A stretch of DNA of 64,000 nt, from contig JAHWKY010000001.1 in NCBI GenBank assembly GCA_019347575.1, forward strand, positions 232,762 to 296,761. The letters are read 5' to 3'. The notes under the pieces are model-generated. The model worked only from the letters and a program-made list of their open reading frames with translations. It was not told where the DNA came from and did not search any database. Source of the stretch: Actinomycetota bacterium (GTDB lineage Bacteria > Actinomycetota > Nitriliruptoria > Nitriliruptorales > Nitriliruptoraceae). The position numbers and the translations under genes are program-made. Of the stretch, positions 51,018 through 58,713 are shown piece by piece (positions within the stretch are counted from its first letter, which is position 1; each line of letters begins with the position of its first letter).

Positions 51018-51067
51018 CGAACTTGGATACTTGGGGGCACTCAGATGCATCCAACCATTCAAGTTCG
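51018..51067. repeat. 50-bp palindromic repeat (family A)
   Basis: Arms CGAACTTG and CAAGTTCG extend into an imperfect 22-bp stem with apex CTCAGA. It is 88 percent identical to the intragenic copy at 38815-38864. It lies in the divergent promoter region of the cyclase and dehydrogenase genes. Confidence 0.8.
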
Positions 51068-51133
51068 TCGAGGGCGTTGTAGGCGGTAGCTGCGGGGGCC
51101 CAGATGGCGGGGCCGGAGGATCACGGGACGGGA

Positions 51134-51156
51134 CCTGACGGGGCGTCAGGTAGGCT
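51134..51156 (+). promoter_or_regulatory. TetR-type operator and -10 element
   Basis: The perfect palindrome CCTGACGGGGCGTCAGG (51134-51150) is directly abutted by TAGGCT (51151-51156). The GTG start at 51165 follows eight bases later, implying a leaderless mRNA. Confidence 0.78.
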
Positions 51157-51164
51157 CGGCCGTC

Positions 51165-52352
51165 GTGGATCCGCCCCTTACCTCAGCGCACGTCGCGTTC
51201 CGCGACGAGGCACGCGCGTGGCTCGCCGACCACGTCCCCGATCTGCCGCCTCCCGGCTCACCCGAAGCGTTCGAGCAGCACGTGTCGTGGGAGCGAGAGC
51301 TGCACGAGGCCGGCTTCCAGGCGCTGCACTGGCCCGAGGAGTACGGCGGTCGGGGCGCGGATGTCGTCACGCAGGCGATCTTCGAGGAGGAGTACGTCCG
51401 CGCGGACGGTCCCGACCGCGTGACCGTCCTCGGCACGAACCTGCTCGCCCCGACGCTGTTCGCGCACGGGACCGATGCACAGCGACAGCGCTGGCTGCCC
51501 GACATCCTCGCCGCGCGCACGATCTGGTCGCAGGGCTTCAGCGAGCCCGATGCCGGCAGCGACCTCGCATCGCTGCGCACCCGCGCCGAGCGCGACGGTG
51601 ACGACCTGGTCGTGAACGGCCAGAAGATCTGGACCAGCTACGGGGCGTACGCCGACTGGATCTTCGCGCTCGTGCGCACCAGTAACTTCAGCGCCCCGCG
51701 CGCCGACTCGACACCCGACGGACCCACCAAGCACGCCGGCATCACGTTCGTCGCCATCGACCTGCGCAGCGACGGCGTCGAGGTCCGCCCCATCATCCAA
51801 CTCGATGGACACGCCGGCTTCAGCGAGGTGTTCTTCACCGATGTCCGCGTCCCCATCGACCAGGTCATCGGCGAGATCGACGACGGCTGGCCCGTGGCCA
51901 TGACCACGCTCGCCGCCGAGCGTGACGCCCCGGCCGCCCCGCCTGCCCGCTACGAGCGTGACCTGCGCGACCTCATCGACATCGCGAGGGCCGTTGGGCT
52001 CGACACGGACGACGTCGTGCGCGACCGCATCGCGGGTCTGCACGTCCGCGTCGAGTGCTACCGCCATCAGGCAGCTGCGACGGTCGCGACGCTCGCGGCC
52101 GGGGGCTCGCTCGGGGACGGGGCGTCGGTGACGAAGCTGCTGTGGTCGGAGCTCGAGCGCGACCTCTACGCGTTCGGCCTCGAGCTGCTCGGGGCGCACG
52201 GCGAGGTCCTCGACGACCGCGCCCCGCTGCGCGACGTCGCCGGTTGGCACTCGCGCTACTGGTACGCGCGCGCGGCGACGATCTACGCCGGCACGTCGGA
52301 GATCCAGCGCAACATCCTCGCCCGTCGCGTGCTCGCGCTGCCGAAGGCGTGA
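51165..52352 (+). CDS. Acyl-CoA dehydrogenase, alpha-type subunit
   Basis: A 395-aa FAD enzyme, first gene of a four-gene operon. Motifs are AGFQALHWPEEYGGRGADV, QGFSEPDAGSDLASLRTRAE, LVVNGQKIWTSYGAYADWIFALVRT and the C-terminal RAATIYAGTSEIQRNILARRVL. As in the 35891 protein, Ala precedes GTSE instead of the common catalytic Glu. The next gene encodes a shorter dehydrogenase, so an alpha2beta2 enzyme like mycobacterial FadE26-FadE27 is likely. Confidence 0.92.
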   Translation: MDPPLTSAHVAFRDEARAWLADHVPDLPPPGSPEAFEQHVSWERELHEAGFQALHWPEEYGGRGADVVTQAIFEEEYVRADGPDRVTVLGTNLLAPTLFAHGTDAQRQRWLPDILAARTIWSQGFSEPDAGSDLASLRTRAERDGDDLVVNGQKIWTSYGAYADWIFALVRTSNFSAPRADSTPDGPTKHAGITFVAIDLRSDGVEVRPIIQLDGHAGFSEVFFTDVRVPIDQVIGEIDDGWPVAMTTLAAERDAPAAPPARYERDLRDLIDIARAVGLDTDDVVRDRIAGLHVRVECYRHQAAATVATLAAGGSLGDGASVTKLLWSELERDLYAFGLELLGAHGEVLDDRAPLRDVAGWHSRYWYARAATIYAGTSEIQRNILARRVLALPKA

Positions 52353-53380
52353 GCGTGTTCCCGACCGAGGAACAGCACGCGCTGAGGGAGATGGCCCGCG
52401 ACCTGTTCGCCGCGGCGTCGCCGCCGAAGCGGCTCCGCGCGCTGTGGGACGGAGAGGACCGCGGCCGCGACGTCTGGAAGCGGCTGGCCGACGCCGGGCT
52501 CACGGGCCTCACCGTCCCCCAGGAACATGGAGGTGGTGGAGGGGGCTTCCGCGAGGTCGTGCTCGTGCTCGGCGAGGCTGGCTACGCCGCTCTGCCCGAG
52601 CCTCTGCTCGAGACCGTCGCCGTCGGGGTGCCGCTGCTCACCGAGATCGCGCGCCTCGCCGAGGAGACTCCCGGCGGGGCGTGGGCACACGGCTGGCTCG
52701 AACGCATCGCCGCTGGCGATGCCATCGTGACCGTCCAGCTCGGTGGCGCCCCGTACGTCGTGGACGCCGATGTCGCGGACCTCCTCCTCACCGAGATCGA
52801 GGGCAGCCTCTTCGCACTGACCGACTTCGGCGCCGAACCCGTCGTGACGGAGGACCGCGCCCGCAGGCTCTTCGATGCCCACGCCATCGTGGATAGCCGG
52901 AGCGCGGTCACGCACCGTCCGGCCATCCTGGAGCCAGCGCGTGACCGTGGCGCGGTCGGCACCGCGGCACTCCAAACGGGGATCGCCCGGCGTCTGCTCG
53001 ACACCACGGTCGAGTACGCCCGCACGCGCCAGCAGTTCGGCCAACCCATCGGGGCGTTCCAGGCGGTGCAGCACCAGCTGGCGGACGTGCATGTCGCGCT
53101 GACCGCTGCGGGCGGGGCGGTGTGGCACGCCGCCGGGGCTATCGACGACGACGGTCCCGACCGCGCGCACGCCGCTGCCGTCGCCAAGGCCGCGGCCAAC
53201 GACGCCGCGAGCCTCGCCAACCGGGTCGCGTTGCAGCTCCACGGCGGCATCGGCTTCACCTGGGAGCACGACCTGCACCTGTGGCTCAAACGGGGGCTGG
53301 CGCTGCAGCAGGCGTACGGCTCGGCTCGGGAGCACCGGCGTCGCATCGCGGCGGACCTGTTCGACGAGGAGTCTCGGTGA
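52349..53380 (+). CDS. Acyl-CoA dehydrogenase, beta-type subunit
   Basis: A 343-aa protein; GTG 52349 overlaps the preceding stop by four bases. GLTGLTVPQEHGGGGGGFREVVLVLGEAGYAALPEPL begins the N-terminal half. The middle beta domain is short. The C-terminal helices read YARTRQQFGQPIGAFQAVQHQLADVHVAL and LQLHGGIGFTWEHDLHLWLKRGLAL. The GTSE motif is missing, consistent with a non-catalytic or half-site subunit. It resembles the protein at 39362 in layout. Confidence 0.9.
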   Translation: MSVFPTEEQHALREMARDLFAAASPPKRLRALWDGEDRGRDVWKRLADAGLTGLTVPQEHGGGGGGFREVVLVLGEAGYAALPEPLLETVAVGVPLLTEIARLAEETPGGAWAHGWLERIAAGDAIVTVQLGGAPYVVDADVADLLLTEIEGSLFALTDFGAEPVVTEDRARRLFDAHAIVDSRSAVTHRPAILEPARDRGAVGTAALQTGIARRLLDTTVEYARTRQQFGQPIGAFQAVQHQLADVHVALTAAGGAVWHAAGAIDDDGPDRAHAAAVAKAAANDAASLANRVALQLHGGIGFTWEHDLHLWLKRGLALQQAYGSAREHRRRIAADLFDEESR

Positions 53381-54279
53381 CCGCGCTCGATGGCCGCGTC
53401 TGCGTCATCACCGGAGCCGCCGGTGGGCTCGGCTCGGCGTACGCGCGTGAGTTCGCGCGTCAGGGAGCTCGGCTCGTCCTCAACGACCTCGGCACGTCAC
53501 GCGACGGCAGCGGCAACGACCCGACACGCGTGCAGCAGGTCGTCGAGGAGGTCCGCGCGCTCGGGGCCGAGGCCGTGGGCAACGCCGAGGACATCGCGAC
53601 GATGTCCGGCGCCGAGGCGACGTTGGCGCAGGCGCTCGACGAGTTCGCGCAGGTCGATGCCCTGGTCAACTCCGGCGGGATGCTCCGCGACCGCATGTTC
53701 GTGTCGATGGACGAGGTCGAGTGGGACGCCATCGTTCGCGGCCACCTCCGTGCGCACTTCTGCCCCACGCGGGTGCTGGCCGGGTACTGGCGCGAGCGGT
53801 CGAAGGCCGGCGATGCCGTCGACGCGGCGGTCGTGATGACCACGAGCAACGCCGGGCTGTTCAGCCAGCCCGGCCAGTCGAACTACGCGGCGGCCAAGGC
53901 CGGTATCGCCGGGCTGACGGTGACGCTCGCCGATGAACTCGAGCGCTACGGCGTCCGCGTCAACGCGATCTCACCGGCGGCGCGGACCCGGATGACGACC
54001 GAGGTCGAGGCGATGGCCGAGATGGTCGCCGCTCCGGACGATCCTGATGCGTTCGATGTGTTCGACCCGGCCAACGTCGCGACCGTCGTCGCCTGGCTCG
54101 CCGCCCCGCGAGACCTCAACCCCGCCACGGGCCAGGTCGTGTTCGTGCGCGGCGGCGAGCTGAAGCTCCTCCGGGGCTGGCCCTACGCCGAGGAGCGTGA
54201 CCGCGACCGCCGTTGGGAGCTCGACGATCTCGTCCGTGAGTTCGCGGGCCACGAGTGGGAGAGGAGTCCAGGTGCCTGA
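53377..54279 (+). CDS. SDR, 3-hydroxyacyl-CoA dehydrogenase-type (MFE2-like)
   Basis: A 300-aa SDR coupled to the dehydrogenase gene by a four-base overlap. TGAAGGLGSAYAREFARQGARLVLNDLG is the N-terminus typical of peroxisomal multifunctional-enzyme-2-type dehydrogenases. The conserved NSGG replaces NNAG. Catalytic segments are VVMTTSNAGLFSQPGQSNYAAAKAGI (YxxxK) and YGVRVNAISPAARTRMT. It should oxidise the 3-hydroxyacyl-CoA formed after hydration. Confidence 0.9.
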   Translation: MTALDGRVCVITGAAGGLGSAYAREFARQGARLVLNDLGTSRDGSGNDPTRVQQVVEEVRALGAEAVGNAEDIATMSGAEATLAQALDEFAQVDALVNSGGMLRDRMFVSMDEVEWDAIVRGHLRAHFCPTRVLAGYWRERSKAGDAVDAAVVMTTSNAGLFSQPGQSNYAAAKAGIAGLTVTLADELERYGVRVNAISPAARTRMTTEVEAMAEMVAAPDDPDAFDVFDPANVATVVAWLAAPRDLNPATGQVVFVRGGELKLLRGWPYAEERDRDRRWELDDLVREFAGHEWERSPGA

Positions 54280-55051
54280 GCCGCCTCCGTACCCCGAGCC
54301 TCGCCACCTCCTCGCCGGCAAGCACGCGCTCGTCACGGCTGCCGCCGGGACCGGCATCGGGTTCGCGACCGCCAAGCGCATGGCCGAGGAGGGCGCGACC
54401 ATCGTGCTCAGCGACCGCCACGAGCGCCGCCTGCGTGAGGCCCTGGAGCAGCTCAACGACGAGACCGACCGGACCCACCACGCCGTCGCCTGCGACGTCA
54501 GCGACCGGGATCAGGTGGATGCGCTGTTCGAGGGGGCGATCGGCGCGCTGGGCCACCTCGACATCGTGTTCAACAACGCCGGCCTCGGCGGCCGAGCCGA
54601 TCTCGTCGACATGACCGACGATGAGTGGGCACGCGTCATCGACGTGACCTTGACCGGGACGTTCCGCTGCACCCGCGCCGCGCTGCGCCACCTGATCCCG
54701 CGGAAGCAGGGAACGGTGATCAACAACGCATCCGTGCTGGGCTGGCGCGCCCAGGCGGGGCAGGGGCACTACGGGGCGGCCAAGGCCGGGGTTATGGCGC
54801 TGACCCGCGCCGCCGCCATCGAGGCCGCGCCCCACGGCGTCCGGGTGAACGCCGTCAGCCCCAGCCTCGCCATCCACGAGCACCTCGCGAAGGTCACCGG
54901 CCAGGACCTGCTCGACGAGCTCGAGCGTGACGCGGCGCTCGGTCGCTCCGCGACACCGTGGGAGGTCGCCAACGTCGTCGTGTTCCTCGCCAGCGACCTG
55001 TCGAGCTACCTGACCGGTGAGGTCCTCTCGGTCAGTAGCCAGCACCCGTGA
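54272..55051 (+). CDS. Short-chain dehydrogenase/reductase
   Basis: A 259-aa SDR, last gene of the operon, overlapping its neighbour by eight bases. The cofactor loop is TAAAGTGIGFATA and NNAG is canonical. The catalytic Ser is in INNASVLGW and the YxxxK motif has His-Tyr-Gly-Ala-Ala-Lys (HYGAAKAGV). HGVRVNAVSPSLAIHEHL and the end YLTGEVLSVSSQHP complete the protein. A perfect palindromic terminator lies 13 bases after its stop. Confidence 0.9.
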   Translation: MPEPPPYPEPRHLLAGKHALVTAAAGTGIGFATAKRMAEEGATIVLSDRHERRLREALEQLNDETDRTHHAVACDVSDRDQVDALFEGAIGALGHLDIVFNNAGLGGRADLVDMTDDEWARVIDVTLTGTFRCTRAALRHLIPRKQGTVINNASVLGWRAQAGQGHYGAAKAGVMALTRAAAIEAAPHGVRVNAVSPSLAIHEHLAKVTGQDLLDELERDAALGRSATPWEVANVVVFLASDLSSYLTGEVLSVSSQHP

Positions 55052-55063
55052 CCCGCGAACGCA

Positions 55064-55093
55064 GATCGGCCCCCGCCATGGCGGGGGCCGATC
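55064..55093. terminator. Perfect 30-bp palindrome, bidirectional terminator
   Basis: Starting GATCGGCCCCCGCC, the sequence is self-complementary over all 30 bases (15-bp arms). It lies in the 57-bp gap between convergent genes ending at 55051 and 55109. Confidence 0.8.
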
Positions 55094-55108
55094 GCATGGT
55101 GCTCGGGG

Positions 55109-56050
55109 TTACGGACGGCTCGTGGGCTGCGACGGGACGTCCTCGGGGGTGTAGGCGTCGCCGCTGTCCTCGGGGTCCTCGGGGCGGTACTCGTCACCGC
55201 TGTCCTCGGGGTCCTCGGGGGTGTAGGCGTCGCCGCTGTCCTCGGGGTCCTCGGGTGCGGTGCCCTCGGCGTCGCTGCCGGCATCCTCCGGCGGAACCGG
55301 CGACGGCACGGAGTTGGGCGCGGGGGTGTCATCCGCGCGGTCGGTCCCTTCCTCGCCACTGGCGGGCGGGGCGCTGTCCCCGCTACCGGGCTCGCTGCTG
55401 GTGCCGTTGGAGGCCTCGTCCGCGACGGTGGGACCGTCGACGCCAGGGTCATCGGGGTCAGCGGCGTCGTCGCTGACGCGGTCGCCGAACTCGGAGCTCT
55501 CATCCGCGCTCTCATCCGCGTCGGTGCCTTCGCCGCTGCGACCGTTCGAGGCCTCGTCGGCGACGGTGGGACCGTCGACGCCAGGAGCGTCGGGGTCGGT
55601 CGCGTCGGTGCTCACGCGCTCACCGAACTCGGCATCGCTGCTGTCGGGAAGGTCGAAGGGTGTCACGGTCTCGACGATCCCGGCGACGGTGTCCTGGGCG
55701 GCGCCGGGCAAGACCCCCGCGGCTCCGGCTCCGCCGATCGATGCGACGGCGACGCCGACGCCGAGGCCGGCTTTGGCGACCAGCGTCAGGCTCGCGAGCT
55801 TCGCGAGAGCGATCTCCAGCATGTTCTTCCTCCTAGGCGACCGGTGCACGGTCGCGTCATGGGTCGGTGACAGCCCTCGTTCGAGGGCCGTGGCCAGTGC
55901 GGGATGGGGACGGGCATCCGTGGCGTCGGCGGCGTGGCGGAGCTCGACCAGGTAGCGAGCCACCGGGTCGAGTTCCGGCCGGTCGGCTGGCGTCGCTCCG
56001 CCGAGGACCGCCTCGGCCGTCGCGTCTCGAAGGTTCCGTCGTTTCCGCAT
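55109..56050 (-). CDS. Anti-sigma-like membrane protein with acidic repeats
   Basis: A 313-aa protein, 34 bp downstream of an ECF sigma gene. The basic N-terminal 75 residues (MRKRRNLRDATAEAVLGG...) would be cytoplasmic. One membrane helix lies at about 92-112 (AGLGVGVAVASIGGAGAAGVL). The exported tail is extremely acidic: two copies of GVDGPTVADEASNG within larger duplicated blocks, and three copies of PEDPEDSGDAYT (one variant) at the end. The order sigma then small-N-domain membrane protein suggests an anti-sigma factor, but no known anti-sigma motif is present. Confidence 0.65.
   Translation of the reverse strand: MRKRRNLRDATAEAVLGGATPADRPELDPVARYLVELRHAADATDARPHPALATALERGLSPTHDATVHRSPRRKNMLEIALAKLASLTLVAKAGLGVGVAVASIGGAGAAGVLPGAAQDTVAGIVETVTPFDLPDSSDAEFGERVSTDATDPDAPGVDGPTVADEASNGRSGEGTDADESADESSEFGDRVSDDAADPDDPGVDGPTVADEASNGTSSEPGSGDSAPPASGEEGTDRADDTPAPNSVPSPVPPEDAGSDAEGTAPEDPEDSGDAYTPEDPEDSGDEYRPEDPEDSGDAYTPEDVPSQPTSRP
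55148..55255 (-). repeat. Three tandem 36-bp coding repeats
   Basis: Three consecutive 12-codon units (PEDPEDSGDAYT, PEDPEDSGDEYR, PEDPEDSGDAYT) near the C-terminus of the acidic tail. They are close enough at DNA level to allow copy-number change by recombination or slippage. Confidence 0.8.
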
Positions 56051-56084
56051 CTCACTCCCGTAATCGTCGCTGCTCCGATCGGCG

Positions 56085-56531
56085 TTACAGCTCCTCGCTC
56101 AGTTCCTGGCGCAGCCGCTTGAGCGCCCGGTGCTGCAGGACCCGGACGGTCCCGGGACGCTTGCCCATCGCTTCTGCTGCCTCCTCGTGATCGAGGTCTC
56201 CGAGGACGCGCAGCAGCAGGGCATCGCGCTGATCCTTAGGCAGCCGGTCGATGACCGGCTTCAGACGTTCCAGGTCGGCCCTCGCCGCGACCTCGTCCTC
56301 GAACGTCTCTTCGTGGCTGACGTCCACGTCGTCCAGAGGCACGGTGCGCGGCCGCCGTCCGCGACGGCGGCGGTCATCGATGATGCGGCGGTGAGCGATC
56401 GTGAACACCCACGACCGGAAGGCGGCCTCGTCGCCCTCGAAGCGGTGCAGGTTGCGGAAGACCCCGAGGAAGACCTCGCTCGCGAGGTCGTCGGGGTCGG
56501 TAGCGCCCTGGACGCGCAGGTACCCGGTCAC
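56085..56531 (-). CDS. ECF sigma factor, true start probably further upstream
   Basis: Region 2 reads DPDDLASEVFLGVFRNLHRFEGDEAAFRSWVFTIAHRRIIDDRRRR and region 4 reads LPKDQRDALLLRVLGDLDHEEAAEAMGKRPGTVRVLQHRALKRLRQ. The first usual start in frame is GTG 56531 (148 aa). The same frame upstream encodes WALRRLYEDLAPVV, which is the conserved first helix of region 2, and stays open to a TGA at 56688-56690 without ATG, GTG or TTG. So either a rare start codon is used or a sequence error hides the start. The acidic membrane protein follows. Confidence 0.85.
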   Translation of the reverse strand: MTGYLRVQGATDPDDLASEVFLGVFRNLHRFEGDEAAFRSWVFTIAHRRIIDDRRRRGRRPRTVPLDDVDVSHEETFEDEVAARADLERLKPVIDRLPKDQRDALLLRVLGDLDHEEAAEAMGKRPGTVRVLQHRALKRLRQELSEEL

Positions 56532-56756
56532 GACCGGGGCGAGGTCCTCGTAGAGACGTCGAAGCGCCCAGGGTTGGTTCGCCTGGGCTGCGGCGATGAT
56601 CTCGTCGTGGTCGTGCTCGACCGTGTGCTTCTCCCCGCCGCCCCTGGCGAGTCTGGGATCATCGAGCGGACCCGGGCGGATGGTCCCTCATCGGAGTCAT
56701 CGCCGAGAGGTCGTGTCGCGTTACGGTCGCGATCGGAACCGACCCAGGAGCGCGAC

Positions 56757-57218
56757 GTGCCCCCGACCGTTCTCGAGGGATCTGACGCCGTGCGCGGGGC
56801 CGTCGGGACGCACCTCGGCTACTCCGACTGGCTCGAGATCACCCAGGGACGCATCGACCTGTTCGCCGACGCGACCGGTGACCACCAGTGGATCCACGTC
56901 GATCCGCAACGTGCCGCCTCCGAGACGCCGTACGGCGGGACCATCGCGCACGGGTACCTCACGTTGGCGCTGTCGAACCTGTTCCTGCCCCAGATCGTCG
57001 AGGTCCGCGGGTTCTCGATGGGCCTCAACTACGGGGCCGACAAGGTGCGCTTCCCCGCCGCGGTCCCGGTGGGCAGCTGGGTCCGGGCCGGGGCGGAGCT
57101 GACGGCGGTCGACGACGTCCCCGGGGGCATCCAGACCACGATGACGCTGACCGTGCAGGTCCGCGGCCAGGACAAGCCCGGCTGCGTCGTCGAGGCTCTC
57201 AGCCGCTACCTCCTCTGA
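56757..57218 (+). CDS. MaoC-family (R)-specific enoyl-CoA hydratase
   Basis: A 153-aa single-hotdog protein. GTG 56757 lies six bases after AGGAG. The catalytic hydratase-2 motif is FADATGDHQWIHVDPQRA...GGTIAHGYLTLAL (Asp and His dyad). NYGADKVRFPAAVPVGSWVRAGAEL is the following conserved strand. It is close in length and motif to mycobacterial HtdX/HtdY-type or Rv0130-like hydratases. It is monocistronic and followed by three tandem palindromic repeats. Confidence 0.9.
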   Translation: MPPTVLEGSDAVRGAVGTHLGYSDWLEITQGRIDLFADATGDHQWIHVDPQRAASETPYGGTIAHGYLTLALSNLFLPQIVEVRGFSMGLNYGADKVRFPAAVPVGSWVRAGAELTAVDDVPGGIQTTMTLTVQVRGQDKPGCVVEALSRYLL

Positions 57219-57227
57219 GTGCTCACG

Positions 57228-57400
57228 CGAGCGTGTGCATCGCGACCCGGCTACCGGGTCGATCTGCACCCGCTCGGCCCGCTGTCACGCGAGCGTGTGC
57301 ATCCGGACCCGGCCACCGGGTCGAACTGCACCCGCTCGGCTCGCTGTCACGGAAGCGTGGGCATGCGGAGCCGCGGACCGGGTCGATCGGCACCCGCTCG
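57228..57400. repeat. Three tandem 49-bp palindromes (family B), 62-bp period
   Basis: Copies at 57228-57276, 57290-57338 and 57352-57400. The core is CGACCCGG-loop-CCGGGTCG, with outer arms CGAGCG/CGCTCG. They fill the whole gap between the convergent MaoC gene and FG-GAP gene, as expected for a tandem terminator or REP-like array. Confidence 0.85.
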
Positions 57401-57404
57401 GGAC

Positions 57405-58682
57405 TCAACGGCGGTGCTTGGCGTCGCCGGCAGGGACGCCGGCCATGACGTAGACGTGATCGCCGCTGGCCGCCGAGACGAGGAAGTCGATGAGGCCATC
57501 GCCGTCGGTGTCGCCGAGTCCGACCGCGTCGAAGCCGAACGAGTGGCCCGGCTGGTCGCCCACGATGGTCCGCAGCCGCTTCCCGTCGGCTCCGGAGTAC
57601 ACCGTGACCTTGCCGGCGTCCGGTCCACCGAAGTCGTCGATCCACGAACCGATGATGAGGTCCTCGTGTCCGTCGCCGTCGACATCGCCCGCGCCCCGCC
57701 CCGGCCCGAGACCCACGCCCTTCTGCTTCCCCACCCACTCGTGGATGAGCGAGCCGTCCGCCCCCGACCACACGAACGCCTTGCCGGTGTCGACGCCCTT
57801 GTGTGCGTCGTCGAAGTCGGCGCCGTAGATGTCGGCGGTTCCGTCACCGTCGACGTCGCGGAGCCCCGCGACGAAGAAGTAGCCGAGGTTCTCGCCCGTG
57901 GGCGACGCCTCGAACTCGTACAGGCGCGACCCGTCGGCGCCGCGGAACACGTAGATCTCGCCCCGCGCTTCGTCGCCGGCGTCGCGCGCCCCGATCACAT
58001 GCTCATCGATGCCGTCGCCGTCGAGGTCGGCGACGGCATCGGTCGCGGAGCCGAACAGATCGCCTGATCCCTCGGGCTCCAGGATCCGGATCAGCGTCCC
58101 GTCCACGCCGGAGAAGACGTAGGCCCGTCCCGACTCGGCTCCGCTCGCGTCGTTGTTCTCGGCCCCGACGAGCACGTCGTCGTGCCCATCACCGTCGACG
58201 TCTCCGGCAGCCGCGACCGCCGAGCCGAAGAAGTCACCATCGGCCTCGCCGTGCAGCGTCAGGAGCGTCGAGCCGTCAGCACCCGAGTAGACGTACACGG
58301 TCCCGGGACCGGCGAACCCCGGCGCGCCCGCGACGATGTCGGGCGTGCCGTCGGCGTCGACGTCGCCGACGTCCGCGATCGCGTAGCCGTGCAGCTCGGC
58401 TGGCGCCCCGTGGAAGCGGAACAGCCCGGTGCCGGTGGCTCCCGAGACGACCTGGGTGAACCCCGAGAAGTCGTCGGCTCCTATCGAGCCGGTGATCCAG
58501 TCCGTGACACCGTCGGAGTCGACGTCCGTGAGCTCGCTGACCGCCCACCCGTAGAAGGGCCCCTGGCCAGTGAGGTCGTGGATCACGGGGTCGTCATCGA
58601 TGAAGGCCCCGGCCGGTACCGCCGTCGCGGCGGCGAGCACCATCAGGACGGTGGCGGCGAGCAGGGTCCCACGGATGCGCAT
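57405..58682 (-). CDS. Secreted FG-GAP/VCBS-repeat beta-propeller protein
   Basis: A 425-aa exported protein. The signal peptide ends near VPAGAF. The mature part is made of about seven FG-GAP/VCBS repeats with calcium-binding DxDxDG loops: DVDSDGVTDWI, DVDADGTPDIVAGAPGFAG, DVDGDGHDDVLVGAENN, DLDGDGIDEHVIGA, DVDGDGTADIYGA, DVDGDGHEDLIIGS and DTDGDGLIDFLVS. This is an integrin-alpha-like propeller. There is no catalytic domain or membrane anchor; it probably acts in adhesion or as a secreted scaffold. Confidence 0.92.
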   Translation of the reverse strand: MRIRGTLLAATVLMVLAAATAVPAGAFIDDDPVIHDLTGQGPFYGWAVSELTDVDSDGVTDWITGSIGADDFSGFTQVVSGATGTGLFRFHGAPAELHGYAIADVGDVDADGTPDIVAGAPGFAGPGTVYVYSGADGSTLLTLHGEADGDFFGSAVAAAGDVDGDGHDDVLVGAENNDASGAESGRAYVFSGVDGTLIRILEPEGSGDLFGSATDAVADLDGDGIDEHVIGARDAGDEARGEIYVFRGADGSRLYEFEASPTGENLGYFFVAGLRDVDGDGTADIYGADFDDAHKGVDTGKAFVWSGADGSLIHEWVGKQKGVGLGPGRGAGDVDGDGHEDLIIGSWIDDFGGPDAGKVTVYSGADGKRLRTIVGDQPGHSFGFDAVGLGDTDGDGLIDFLVSAASGDHVYVMAGVPAGDAKHRR

Positions 58683-58713
58683 CGCTGTCCCTCGGTCGGG
58701 TGGACCGGGGACG

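Noticed and set aside
35700..51170. KstR or KstR2 operators, as expected for steroid catabolic genes
   Set aside because: The palindromes have TGAC/GTCA half-sites with five-base spacing, unlike the AAC...GTT or CAAG...CTTG boxes of those regulators.
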